Of a stretch of 51,422 nt of DNA, positions 25,640 to 33,928 are shown in pieces. Position 1 is the first letter of the stretch. Each line of letters opens with the position of its first letter. This stretch comes from Flavobacteriales bacterium (GTDB lineage Bacteria > Bacteroidota > Bacteroidia > Flavobacteriales_D > Crocinitomicaceae): NCBI GenBank assembly GCA_022361195.1, contig JAKSBJ010000058.1, forward strand, positions 1 through 51,422, given 5' to 3'. The translations under genes and the position numbers were made by a program. The notes under the pieces are model-generated. The model saw only the letters and a program-made list of their open reading frames with translations, searched no databases and was not told the DNA's origin.

Positions 25640-27244
25640 TTACAGATTAACTTTTAATCCCATCACGCAGATGTCGTCAATTTGTTCCATTTTACCTTGC
25701 CAGTTTTGGAGTTCTTTTTCCAATAGCTGCCTTTGAGAAGCAATGTCATTTTGATGAACATTGGCCAGTAAATCACGAAAGCGTTTCTTAGTGAATTTTT
25801 TGCCCTTTTCACCTCCAAATTGATCATGGTATCCATCTGAGAAGAGGTAAAACGTATCCCCATCTTCTAACTGCATGGTATGTGTGGTAAAGGGAACTCT
25901 ACTCTCGTAACGGGCTACAGGTTGTTTATTGGCCTTTAATTCCTGAAATTCTCCTTTTCTGAAAAAGTAGAGCGAGTTATGTGCTCCAGCAAAACGGAGC
26001 GTTTTCTCATTTTTATCAATGGAACAAAGTGTTACATCCATTCCATCTAAAACATTTTCAGTAGTTAGTCGCTGCTCCAAAATTTCAACGGCCTTGTCCA
26101 AAATTTTTCCTGGATCAGTAATATGAAGTTCTTTCACAATTTTTGTCAACCAGTTAGAAAACATTACACTCAAAATAGCTCCTGGAACACCATGTCCGGT
26201 GCAATCTGCCACAGCGAAATAAATTCTCCCATTTTGTTCTTGCATCCAATAAAAGTCACCTCCAATAATGTCTTTTGGAGAATAAAGAATAAAAGAATTT
26301 GGGAGGAACTGTTTAATTGTTTGATCGGTTGGAAGAACCGCTTGTTGGATTCGTTTGGCGTATTTGATGCTGGAAATGATCTCTTTATTTTTCTCCTCAA
26401 CTTGTAAAAGAGCTTTTTGGCGGGCTTTGTTGGATTTGAAAAGGAAAAAGACCAATCCACTGATAATGACGAAAGAAACGACTCCAATGATAATTAAGAA
26501 ACGTTGGAGTTGAATGATAGAATCTTTGTCTTTGATAGTGTCTGACTGAACGGCAATTTCTTCTTTCTGGTCCTCAATGGCATCTTCCTGAATATCAATT
26601 TGCTGGTTCTTGGTATCAATCGTCTCCTCTTGTTCTTGAATGGTTTGAAGAGCAGCTTCTAACTTCTCCTCCCATTGTTTTTTGGATTGAATATGCCGGG
26701 GAGAAGATTTAAAGTCACCTCCAATAGAGGCTCCTTTTTGGTTCAAGGCCGATGATTGGATTTCGTAAAACAATTCTCCTTTATCATCCATCGTAAAGTT
26801 GATGTTGGATGCCCCATAAGGAAAGTTTTCGGAGATAATGACACAAGGATCATCACCCAATTGATCCTCAAAACTGCTAATGCTAAGTTCTGACTCTCCA
26901 TTTACATACAACAAATCAGCTCCTTCAATGGACTCTATTTTCTTGAATCGTTCTACTGAAACTTCCTTACCTTGAATTTGAAGTCCCTCGGTTTGATCCT
27001 TTAATTCTGAAGCTAATTGCCGACTTTCTTTCCCTTTTCCAAAAATTCCAATGACATAATCCTCATTAGCTGATTTTGATTGTTCAAGGTTATTGGCAAT
27101 TTCTAGAATAAAATCAACTCTCTTTTGTAAAAGATCTTCTTCGTTTTGTGAAAAGCTATGGGCTGAATTAAAAACAAATAGCCCAAGAAATAAGAAAATT
27201 CTCAGACTGAATTTTGGGTTAACAGAATAAAGGGCGAATGTCAT
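25640..27244 (-). CDS. YfiR-like sensor / SpoIIE-type PP2C phosphatase
   Basis: 534 residues with a clear order: signal peptide (about 14-32), a YfiR/DUF4154-like periplasmic domain (about 60-165), a coiled coil rich in Gln, Glu and Asp (190-245), a transmembrane segment (248-269), a second short coiled coil, and a SpoIIE PP2C domain (about 290-532). Metal-binding positions are conserved: GGD (328-330), DCTGHG (347-352), SDG (469-471) and the final DD (523-524). It should sense a periplasmic cue and dephosphorylate a cytoplasmic Ser/Thr-phosphoprotein. A candidate substrate type, SiaC, is encoded at 38020. It lies upstream of dinB by 28 bp. Confidence 0.9.
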   Translation of the reverse strand: MTFALYSVNPKFSLRIFLFLGLFVFNSAHSFSQNEEDLLQKRVDFILEIANNLEQSKSANEDYVIGIFGKGKESRQLASELKDQTEGLQIQGKEVSVERFKKIESIEGADLLYVNGESELSISSFEDQLGDDPCVIISENFPYGASNINFTMDDKGELFYEIQSSALNQKGASIGGDFKSSPRHIQSKKQWEEKLEAALQTIQEQEETIDTKNQQIDIQEDAIEDQKEEIAVQSDTIKDKDSIIQLQRFLIIIGVVSFVIISGLVFFLFKSNKARQKALLQVEEKNKEIISSIKYAKRIQQAVLPTDQTIKQFLPNSFILYSPKDIIGGDFYWMQEQNGRIYFAVADCTGHGVPGAILSVMFSNWLTKIVKELHITDPGKILDKAVEILEQRLTTENVLDGMDVTLCSIDKNEKTLRFAGAHNSLYFFRKGEFQELKANKQPVARYESRVPFTTHTMQLEDGDTFYLFSDGYHDQFGGEKGKKFTKKRFRDLLANVHQNDIASQRQLLEKELQNWQGKMEQIDDICVMGLKVNL

Positions 27245-27248
27245 GCTA

Positions 27249-27256
27249 CAAAATTA
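27249..27256 (-). promoter_or_regulatory. -7 promoter element before the SpoIIE phosphatase gene
   Basis: On the minus strand this reads TAATTTTG, matching TAnnTTTG, with a TTG 22 nt further upstream (27279-27281). The ATG at 27244 follows after only 4 nt, so the transcript would be nearly leaderless, or the start codon lies further in. Confidence 0.4.
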
Positions 27257-27312
27257 ATGCTTCTCGAAAAAAGAACATCAACTTTGGTGAAGCTTAAACA
27301 TTTATTTACATA

Positions 27313-27344
27313 AAAAAGGGAGACCGTTTCTGATCTCCCTTTTT
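27313..27344 (-). terminator. Rho-independent terminator
   Basis: Arms AAAAAGGGAGA (27313-27323) and TCTCCCTTTTT (27334-27344) make an 11-bp stem with a 10-nt loop, and a T-tract follows on the minus strand. It lies directly after the stop of the cupredoxin gene (27351) and before the promoter of the SpoIIE gene. Confidence 0.8.
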
Positions 27345-27350
27345 GTTTGA

Positions 27351-27719
27351 TTACTTTACAATTAAAGTGTATTGTGGTGTGGGGTTTAGTGGACAGAAAT
27401 AAACATATTCCCCTTTTTTCAAAGTCACTTCACTGGTCATTGAAGTTTTACCTTCTTTCACCGTTTCTTTCACATAAGCTTCTTTGATGTGATGAGCTTC
27501 ATCCGTCATTCCTTTTGGAGCTAAAACGAAACCTACTTCGTGGTCTACACCATTGTTTTCAATCTCGAAAACATACGTTCCTTCTTCAAGAGTTAAACTT
27601 TGGATAGTGAATTCACCCTCTGTTTGCTCTAAGTGAACGGTGTTTGTTTGTGCTGCTAGGGTGTTAATGAATCCGCCTAACATAAAGATGAACAAAAGTC
27701 CTAAGATGTTCTTTTTCAT
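27351..27719 (-). CDS. Cupredoxin-like secreted protein
   Basis: 122 residues with a signal peptide (about 1-24, ending TLAAQ). The body fits a small cupredoxin sandwich: GTYVFEIENNGVDHEVGF carries the expected His, and GEYVYFCPLNPTPQYTLIV ends as the copper loop does, with a Cys. The usual second His and Met after the Cys are missing (CPLNPTPQY), so classical blue-copper binding is doubtful. Upstream by 29 bp is the AhpD-like gene on the same strand, suggesting one transcript and a redox or stress role. Confidence 0.8.
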   Translation of the reverse strand: MKKNILGLLFIFMLGGFINTLAAQTNTVHLEQTEGEFTIQSLTLEEGTYVFEIENNGVDHEVGFVLAPKGMTDEAHHIKEAYVKETVKEGKTSMTSEVTLKKGEYVYFCPLNPTPQYTLIVK

Positions 27720-27748
27720 TTTTATTAGATTTTAATTAGTGACTAGAA

Positions 27749-28297
27749 TTAAACTGTTGTGGCTTCAAGTGGTTGAGCCAATGGGAAATCAATTTCAAAT
27801 TGTGCAATGTTGTGGATATAGTTAGAGATGATTTTGTCTCCAATTACAATAACAGCATCAATCATATTTGCTTCGTCATATCCGGCAGCAAAGAAATTTT
27901 CTTTTGCTTCTTCAGAAACTCTCCCGTTATTTGCAACTGCTGATAAAGTGAATTTTGCCAAAGCATCAAGTTTTTCATCAAATGAAGCTCTTCCCGAACG
28001 AATTTCAAGAACTTGCTCGTCAGTGAAACCGTTCATTTTCCCTAATTGAGTGTGTGCTGATTGGCAGTAACGACATCCGTTGTATTGACTTACAACTAGG
28101 TTGACTACTTCTCTTTCTTTTGCTTTTAAAGTTGATTTACGGTTTTGTAAAGCCAAATAATCAGCTAAAGCAGTTTCATTTTTAGCATAGTAAGCGTAAA
28201 GGTTTGGAACAAATCCTAATCCTTTTTCTAGTTGATCAAAAATTGCCTGATTGTTGGCAGATACTTCTCCTCTGCCTGGAACTTCAAATTTTGCCAT
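27749..28297 (-). CDS. Carboxymuconolactone decarboxylase / AhpD-like protein
   Basis: 182 residues. The peroxidatic site of the AhpD fold is present as GCRYCQSAHTQLGKMNG, i.e. Cys-x-x-Cys followed by His. LKAKEREVVNLVVSQYNG and AVANNGRVSEEAKENFFAAGYDE also fit the family. Such proteins act as alkylhydroperoxidase-like thiol enzymes in the cytoplasm. It is followed by the cupredoxin gene, and the AraC-type regulator gene lies just upstream on the same strand. Confidence 0.9.
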   Translation of the reverse strand: MAKFEVPGRGEVSANNQAIFDQLEKGLGFVPNLYAYYAKNETALADYLALQNRKSTLKAKEREVVNLVVSQYNGCRYCQSAHTQLGKMNGFTDEQVLEIRSGRASFDEKLDALAKFTLSAVANNGRVSEEAKENFFAAGYDEANMIDAVIVIGDKIISNYIHNIAQFEIDFPLAQPLEATTV

Positions 28298-28366
28298 GTT
28301 TTATAGTTTTAAAATTGTTTTAATTAAATCGACATGACAAAATTCGGTACTTAGCACCGCCTTTTG

Positions 28367-29227
28367 TTAGGTAGAAATTCCCGAAGAATTGGCAATTTTT
28401 CCCTCCGGCTCACTATTTCGATAATCCGAAGGTGAAATTCCCTCCATTCGTCTGAAAAATCGGCTAAAAGCTTGTACATCGTTGAAGCCTATTTCAAAGC
28501 CAATTTCGGAAATTGGAAGGCCAGAATGGTGTAAAAGCCGTCGAGCCTCTAACATAATTCGGTCCTGGATATATTGAAGGGGAGACTTATCTCCTAACTT
28601 TTTAAATAGATTAGAAATGGTTTTGGGGGACTTGTTCAACAAATTGGCATATTCCGAGACACTATGTTTTTCTCTAAAATGAGTTTCAACCAAATAATTG
28701 AATTGTCTTAGAATATCGGCTTTCTCCAAGTCAATACGTTCAAAGTTTTCCTGTTTCTTATAAATACGAGTACATAGAATCAAAACTTGCTTGAGCATCA
28801 TCTGAAGCATTTCCAACTGTAAATTGTCTCTGGATTCCATCTCAAAACAAAGCATATTCCATACTTTTTCCAATCGCAATAAATCTTCCTTTTCGGGGCA
28901 TAAAACGGGAAGTTGAGATGAACCGTAATATAGAATTCCTTTGCAGCCTACTTCGCTATCGTGATCTAAAATGCAGTAAAATGGACGGTTAAACCGTAGT
29001 AATTTCAAATTACTAACCTTCTTCGTTTGTAATTTGTGGAATTCGGTTAAAAAAGCAAATTGGTTTTTTTTAAACTGATGGTGGACGGTGTCGATGATCA
29101 ACTCCGTATCATCTTCAAACCACAAAAGGGATAATTCACTTTTTCGGGAAGCTTTTAGAATTTGGCAATTTTCAGCTGTGATGTCAGTTACTTCAAAGTA
29201 TTCACCTGTTTTTCCTTCGTATTTCAT
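28367..29227 (-). CDS. AraC-family transcriptional regulator
   Basis: 286 residues. The N-terminal ~170 residues form a cupin-like sensing domain; the C-terminal ~100 residues contain the two HTH motifs, LLNKSPKTISNLFKKLGDKSPLQYIQ cut at the core of the first and ISEIGFEIGFNDVQAFSRFF of the second, ending GISPSDYR. The family is clear; the effector is not. It likely controls the adjacent AhpD-like and cupredoxin genes just downstream, a common arrangement for regulators of this kind. Confidence 0.92.
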   Translation of the reverse strand: MKYEGKTGEYFEVTDITAENCQILKASRKSELSLLWFEDDTELIIDTVHHQFKKNQFAFLTEFHKLQTKKVSNLKLLRFNRPFYCILDHDSEVGCKGILYYGSSQLPVLCPEKEDLLRLEKVWNMLCFEMESRDNLQLEMLQMMLKQVLILCTRIYKKQENFERIDLEKADILRQFNYLVETHFREKHSVSEYANLLNKSPKTISNLFKKLGDKSPLQYIQDRIMLEARRLLHHSGLPISEIGFEIGFNDVQAFSRFFRRMEGISPSDYRNSEPEGKIANSSGIST

Positions 29228-29263
29228 GAGTTGACAATGGGTTTTTGAGAAGATAAATAAAAA

Positions 29264-29677
29264 TTAGCGAAGTTTCCGTTCTTCTTCTTTGATTGGAAGA
29301 TCGTTGATACTAGCAAAACGTTTTTTCATTAAACCATTTTCGTCAAACTCCCAATTTTCATTTCCATACGCACGGAACCATTGTCCCGAATCATTGCGCC
29401 ATTCATATTCAAACCGAACCGCAATGCGGTTATCACTGTGCGCCCAATAAGACTTTTTAAGTCTATAATCAAGTTCTTTATTCCATTTACGTTCTAGAAA
29501 GGTCTGGACTTCTTCTCGACCATTAATGAATTCTGATCTATTTCTCCATTCAGTATCAATTGAATAAGCCATTGAAACCTTTACCGGATCTTTAGAGTTC
29601 CAGGCATCTTCGGCCATTTGAATTTTTTGTTTGGCTGTTTCTTCTGTGAAAGGGGGTAGGGGGAGTTTCTTTTCCAT
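29264..29677 (-). CDS. DUF1348 / NTF2-like protein
   Basis: 137 residues of the nuclear-transport-factor-2-like fold. The family pattern runs through [20 protein letters not shown], the central [18 protein letters not shown], and [20 protein letters not shown] with NENWEF. The fold is a cone-shaped pocket used by many small-molecule enzymes, but no activity is known for DUF1348. It sits 36 bp upstream of the AraC regulator gene on the same strand. Confidence 0.9.
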   Translation of the reverse strand: MEKKLPLPPFTEETAKQKIQMAEDAWNSKDPVKVSMAYSIDTEWRNRSEFINGREEVQTFLERKWNKELDYRLKKSYWAHSDNRIAVRFEYEWRNDSGQWFRAYGNENWEFDENGLMKKRFASINDLPIKEEERKLR

Positions 29678-29745
29678 CGCGTACGTAATTGGTTTAAGAA
29701 TTAGTACGGATAACTGATTTCTGGCTTACAGTTTTTGTAATGCCT

Positions 29746-30105
29746 TTAAATTTCTTCTAATGTATCTCTTTTTAAATCACTGTCTTGGTCGCCGGTGTTT
29801 AAGGTAGATTCTGGCTCAAAAAGCATCACTTCACATTCTTCTTCTGCCATTGGCTTATGTTCAACTCCTCTTGGTACAATGATTAGCTCACCAGGATTAA
29901 GGATTACGGTTTTGTCCCGGAAGGCAATTTTCATTTGTCCGGATATAAGTTGAAACAACTCATCCTCTTCATCGTGTTTGTGCCAAATAAACTCTCCTTT
30001 AAATTTGGCCACCTTCACTACTTGTCCATTAAGCCTTCCGACGATTCGTGGATTCCAGTAGTCACTAAAACTATTCAATTTTTCCTTGAGGTTGACTGCT
30101 TTCAT
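29746..30105 (-). CDS. Cupin domain protein
   Basis: 119 residues from the ATG at 30105; the frame can be extended upstream to 30255 but that adds fifty residues out of character. The cupin metal site is present: FIWHKHDEEDELFQL (His-x-His-x4-5-Glu) and GVEHKPMAE supplying the last His. It is a short single-domain beta-barrel that could be an enzyme or sensor; the ligand is unknown. The start lies 35 bp inside the end of the sterol desaturase gene, so the two are probably translated together. Confidence 0.85.
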   Translation of the reverse strand: MKAVNLKEKLNSFSDYWNPRIVGRLNGQVVKVAKFKGEFIWHKHDEEDELFQLISGQMKIAFRDKTVILNPGELIIVPRGVEHKPMAEEECEVMLFEPESTLNTGDQDSDLKRDTLEEI

Positions 30106-30931
30106 CTTGTTTTGGTTTGGGAGATGGTTTCCAGATTTTAGAACTGATAAATTTAGGTAAAATCGGATGAAGCATTTGACTGAGCCAATCTTTTGGGAAA
30201 TCTTCTGCGATACCGAATTGTTCAGGTTCATGATCCGGACATTTATATGTCCCAAATAAAATGTCCATTAACGGAGAGATGTTGGCATAGTTGCCTGCAT
30301 TTTTATCCATGTCATGGTGCCAATGGTGCAGTTCAGGAGCTCCAATTAACATTCTGATGGGACCAATGGGAAAACGGACGTTAGAGTGAATGTAAACCGC
30401 CCAAATACCTCTAAAAGCAATAAAGCCTGAAATGGCGTTTAAATCAAATCCCATAATAATTGCAGGGAGGTTGATGAGTCCAACCGTGTAAATGGTGTCT
30501 AAGGGATGCTCACGATAAGCTGCAATGGCATCTAAATGTTCAGCAGAGTGATGGACTTTATGAAATCGCCAAAGAAATTTATTATTGTGTTGCAGACGGT
30601 GTCCCCAGTAAATTAGAAGGTCACTTAATAAAATAACTTCGATGAATTGTAGCCAAAATGGTTGTGCTGCAACTGCTTCTCTAAATTCGGGTGGAATAAC
30701 GTCTTGAAAAAAATACCAGATATGTTTAAGTGCCCAGTAAATAATTCCTCCCCAAATGAAATACTGGCCCAAAAAGAAACATAAATCGACAAACCATTTG
30801 GGACGAAATATTTTCTGCTTCTTGGCAGGAAAAACGCGCTCCATTGGGAGAAAAAGTAAAACAATAAAAGCGAGTAAAAGGAGTGAAACTCCAACAGAAC
30901 CAAAAATGATCTCAACCTCTTTTCCGTCCAA
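30071..30931 (-). CDS. Sterol desaturase / fatty acid hydroxylase superfamily protein
   Basis: 286 residues with about four to five membrane segments. The di-iron histidine clusters of the family are complete: HRLQH and HKVHHS (about 127-145), and HHWHHD later. These enzymes hydroxylate or desaturate lipid chains or sterols in the membrane; in Bacteroidota members act on carotenoids or on fatty acids of special lipids. The substrate cannot be told here. The cupin gene starts inside its last 35 bases. It is 11 bp downstream of the next minus-strand gene. Confidence 0.93.
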   Translation of the reverse strand: MDGKEVEIIFGSVGVSLLLLAFIVLLFLPMERVFPAKKQKIFRPKWFVDLCFFLGQYFIWGGIIYWALKHIWYFFQDVIPPEFREAVAAQPFWLQFIEVILLSDLLIYWGHRLQHNNKFLWRFHKVHHSAEHLDAIAAYREHPLDTIYTVGLINLPAIIMGFDLNAISGFIAFRGIWAVYIHSNVRFPIGPIRMLIGAPELHHWHHDMDKNAGNYANISPLMDILFGTYKCPDHEPEQFGIAEDFPKDWLSQMLHPILPKFISSKIWKPSPKPKQDESSQPQGKIE

Positions 30932-30942
30932 ATGATCTGGTT

Positions 30943-31482
30943 TTAATTGGTCTTTTTCTTAAGTGTATCCGACTTCATTTGCTGTGATTCCTGTCGCAAC
31001 TTAATTTGATCATCTCTTAAAATGAGTGTATCCTTTATCTCTTCACGATGCATGCGAAGAGATTTTGAGCTTCCCATAAAAGTTGGAGCGCCATTAGTTT
31101 TACTACCTTCATGGTTTGATACCCCTGGGTTTCTTCCAAGTTGGTAGGATGTATCAGTAAAAGGATGATCTTCAAACACTCCTCCAAATGATTTAGATGT
31201 ATGCATGAAAGTTGGTTCTATCGTATCCTCCTTTTCGTTAGCATTAGAGCTTTCAAAGGAGATGTACTTAGAACTATGAATAAAGAGGTCCACATCCTTT
31301 TTTAATGAATCTGTTTGAATGGAATCTTTTTTCAATGTATCAGGTGGATTGGTTCCGTTTTGTCCTAAATACTGATGTTCAAAGTTCTTAAAAGCACCAG
31401 CCTTATAGGCCACAAAAGTGGTCATTGTAACCGCTGTAAAAGATACAGCAGCAATTTTAGTAAAGAGCTTCGGACTTTTCAT
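30943..31482 (-). CDS. Secreted or anchored protein of unknown function with internal SSK repeats
   Basis: 179 residues from the ATG at 31482 (another ATG three codons earlier at 31491 is possible). A hydrophobic anchor near residues 8-25 is followed by a low-complexity, Ser/Thr/Lys-rich stretch. Three copies of a short motif occur: FIHSSKYISF, FMHTSKSFGG and FMGSSKSLRM, at intervals of about 40-55 residues. No family is recognised. It is 11 bp upstream of the sterol desaturase gene, and likely shares a transcript with it. Confidence 0.6.
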   Translation of the reverse strand: MKSPKLFTKIAAVSFTAVTMTTFVAYKAGAFKNFEHQYLGQNGTNPPDTLKKDSIQTDSLKKDVDLFIHSSKYISFESSNANEKEDTIEPTFMHTSKSFGGVFEDHPFTDTSYQLGRNPGVSNHEGSKTNGAPTFMGSSKSLRMHREEIKDTLILRDDQIKLRQESQQMKSDTLKKKTN

Positions 31483-31577
31483 CACCACCAATAACGTAAA
31501 TTATTATGAATGTTACGACTATGTAAGAGAAAAATTGCAGAATTTTAACATTTAAGAAAAGGGCTAATTATCAATTT

Positions 31578-31626
31578 GTTAGTTTTAAAAAGGTATGAAA
31601 AATGTAACTCCGGTTTTTAAACTAAC
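31578..31626 (-). terminator. Long imperfect inverted repeat after the transglutaminase-like gene
   Basis: Arms 31578-31591 (GTTAGTTTTAAAAA) and 31614-31626 (TTTTTAAACTAAC) pair over 13 bp with one bulged T, around a 22-nt loop. It directly follows the stop of the gene at 31629 and is the likely end of that transcript, although a clean T-tract is absent. Confidence 0.45.
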
Positions 31627-31628
31627 AC

Positions 31629-33629
31629 TTACTTTTTATTCTCAAACTCTTCCTTAAACTCTTTCTTCCACTTTTCGGAGTCCTTTTTGATTCTCCCGAT
31701 CAAATCAATATTCCGCTGGTTCCACGCTTCGGTATGTTCCAGAATAAATTCTTTCTTTTCTTCTTTGGCTTTTTCTTGTTTTTCCGCTTGCTTGACCAAT
31801 TCGTCGCCGTTATTGTAAACTTTCATGTATGCCTGCACTTCCAGATTAAAACTCAAACCATTTCTATTCCCTTCCTCCGCTTTATCCAATATTTTGATCA
31901 TTATGGGTTGTAATGCTTGCTCGTATTGTTTATTATCATCAACGATTCCGGTAGTCTTGAGTTCCAGAAAATTAGCTTTTGCCAAGCGAATGTAATTCTT
32001 AGCCCTTTTGACACAGGTCATTAACTCTTTGGATACTAACTCTTCTCGCAAAGAATCACTGTAAAGGTGAAGAACATATTGGGCATTTTGAGAGATTAAG
32101 CTATCGACCTCTTCGATATACTCGTTATTGGAATATGTCTTGAAATGAACCAAATCTAAATTGTATTCATAGAGATAGTCCAGATAACTTAGTTTTTGGA
32201 ATAGTGTTTTGTAGGACGTATGCTTTCGTTTTTCCGACTGTGCTTTATTAATGGAATCCATCACAGCCATCTCCATTTCCAATGAATCTTTCCAAGGTTT
32301 AACATATTCGGTCTTCAGCTTAGAAGGTGTTTCGTATCCAAGGACCCTTGGATACTTCTCGATAATACTTTTCTTATTATCTTTTATTTTCTCCAAATTA
32401 TCCTTGATCTTGTCTTTATCCTTCTTGAGGTGATTGGAAAGTTTGTCCCCTTCCTTTTCTATTTTTTTGATTCTTTTGGAGCTAATCTTATCGCGGTCTT
32501 TGGTCAATTCATATCGTTCCTTATCCGCAGAGCGTCTCTTTTTAAACTCATCTTTGGCAAAAGTCTTGAACAGTTTATTGTATTTAATCAACGTATCATT
32601 GGCCGCCATCAAAACAGGATATTTATCGTGCGTCAACTCAAATCGGCTTCCACGTGCATATCGCTGTAATTTATTATTGGTAATCAAGTAGAGGTAATTG
32701 TAATAATACAATCCTTTTATTCCGGGATTATAAGAATTGAAGGCATATCCTTCTTCTCCGTCCAACAATTGCTGCGCTAAGAAATCTCGATCACGATAAA
32801 GGCTGATTTGTGATTCATAATCCAGATCGTGTTGTGCCGAATCTGAGGATAAACGAAGCTTCAAGTTATCTCTGGAAAGTGCAAAATCTTCTATGCTGAT
32901 ATAATCTTCTCGCAATTGCCAAATCGGATTCAGCGGTAAATGGTCCAATAAAAAACTATCCGAAGGAATTAAAAGAAACTCAACCGTGGGATCAGAGACA
33001 AACCCGATTTCCTCTTTGTATTTGGGCTTTTCGTCAAACTTGTCTTTTCTATCCACCTCTTTAGTTTCTCGTTTTTCTGCTACTCGATCTCTTCGCACCG
33101 GATTTTTGTAAAGCGACAAAGGAATTAGATGCTTCTTCGGTTTGTATTCCCGATCATATGGAATTTTACCTATATATCCAGAATCCCAAACCGGATCCGC
33201 TAATTTCCACTCTCCGTTTATCTTTACAGCAATCCATGTATGCTGAACAAACAAACTCAGATCTCCGGGTTTCCAGCCGATATCATGCACATATCCCGCT
33301 ACTACCTCGCATTGAATCCCGATTTCGTCCAACATGGCCTTCATCAACTCGTTGTATCCGTCAGAAATGGCTTTTTTTGATTTGAACGTTTCTTTCGCAT
33401 TCACCCCAACAAAATATTTGGTGTCCATTAATCGATCATAATCAAATTCAATATTAGTCGTGATCCAATTGTAAATGGCCTTTACCTTTTCCTCTTGACC
33501 ATTACAATCCTTTGTGATATATCTTGTCATCAGAGGAATTGACTTCCGTACTTTTCGCGGAATTTTATCCTTGGAGTGAGCTAAATAAGGTATAATGAAT
33601 AGGAGAATTAGAACGATTCGGTTACACAT
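31629..33629 (-). CDS. Transglutaminase-like secreted protein lacking the catalytic cysteine
   Basis: 666 residues. A signal peptide (about 1-18) precedes a transglutaminase-core domain: KVKAIYNWITTNIEFDYD (48-65), then KKAISDGYNELM (85-96), and QHTWIAVKINGEWKLADPVWD (129-149). The His130 and Asp145 of the triad are in place but the Cys is replaced by Ser89 (codon TCT at 33365-33363). After the domain come about 430 mostly helical, highly charged residues rich in Lys and Glu, with coiled-coil character around 370-410. It is probably a non-enzymatic member that binds peptides or cell-wall material in the periplasm. The family is common in Bacteroidota; partners are unknown. Confidence 0.82.
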   Translation of the reverse strand: MCNRIVLILLFIIPYLAHSKDKIPRKVRKSIPLMTRYITKDCNGQEEKVKAIYNWITTNIEFDYDRLMDTKYFVGVNAKETFKSKKAISDGYNELMKAMLDEIGIQCEVVAGYVHDIGWKPGDLSLFVQHTWIAVKINGEWKLADPVWDSGYIGKIPYDREYKPKKHLIPLSLYKNPVRRDRVAEKRETKEVDRKDKFDEKPKYKEEIGFVSDPTVEFLLIPSDSFLLDHLPLNPIWQLREDYISIEDFALSRDNLKLRLSSDSAQHDLDYESQISLYRDRDFLAQQLLDGEEGYAFNSYNPGIKGLYYYNYLYLITNNKLQRYARGSRFELTHDKYPVLMAANDTLIKYNKLFKTFAKDEFKKRRSADKERYELTKDRDKISSKRIKKIEKEGDKLSNHLKKDKDKIKDNLEKIKDNKKSIIEKYPRVLGYETPSKLKTEYVKPWKDSLEMEMAVMDSINKAQSEKRKHTSYKTLFQKLSYLDYLYEYNLDLVHFKTYSNNEYIEEVDSLISQNAQYVLHLYSDSLREELVSKELMTCVKRAKNYIRLAKANFLELKTTGIVDDNKQYEQALQPIMIKILDKAEEGNRNGLSFNLEVQAYMKVYNNGDELVKQAEKQEKAKEEKKEFILEHTEAWNQRNIDLIGRIKKDSEKWKKEFKEEFENKK

Positions 33630-33672
33630 GCAATAAATGAACTATGTTTGACTAGATCAGTTTGGTTAATTG

Positions 33673-33698
33673 AAGCCAATTTCTGAAGTAATTGGCTT
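33673..33698. repeat. Inverted repeat in the 299-bp interval before the transglutaminase-like gene
   Basis: Perfect 9-bp arms (AAGCCAATT, 33673-33681, and AATTGGCTT, 33690-33698) with an 8-nt loop. On the minus strand this lies 44 bp before the ATG at 33629, so it may be a leader stem-loop or protein site. Apart from this and the terminator at 33870-33899, I see nothing gene-like in the interval 33630-33928. Confidence 0.45.
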
Positions 33699-33869
33699 TT
33701 ATCTATAGGGAATTAGCCCGCGGTCAATTATTTTTGATAAGTGGTCATTTCACGGCATAAAAAACGGCTCAATTTCCCACCTCCACTTTTAAAGAAAACT
33801 GAACCTTTTAATGACGGATGCAAGTGTATTTGCGATCCGGCAGATTAAGATTGGTGATATTAAAAAGAA

Positions 33870-33899
33870 AACCCGTCCACGATATTTCGTAGACGGGTT
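33870..33899 (-). terminator. Rho-independent terminator of the M4 peptidase gene
   Basis: A hairpin with arms AACCCGTC (33870-33877) and GACGGGTT (33892-33899), extended inward by ACGA/TCGT across one mismatch, and a 4-nt loop. On the minus strand it is followed by a T-rich tract. It lies 30 bp after the stop of the peptidase gene. Confidence 0.8.
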
Positions 33900-33928
33900 C
33901 TTGAAATGTTATCAAGGTTTGTAAATCC

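Noticed and set aside
33643..33657. TATGTTTG followed by ACTAGAT on the plus strand, similar to the S24 promoter
   Set aside because: No plus-strand gene follows, and the second arm TAGTCA is missing, so it is probably chance.
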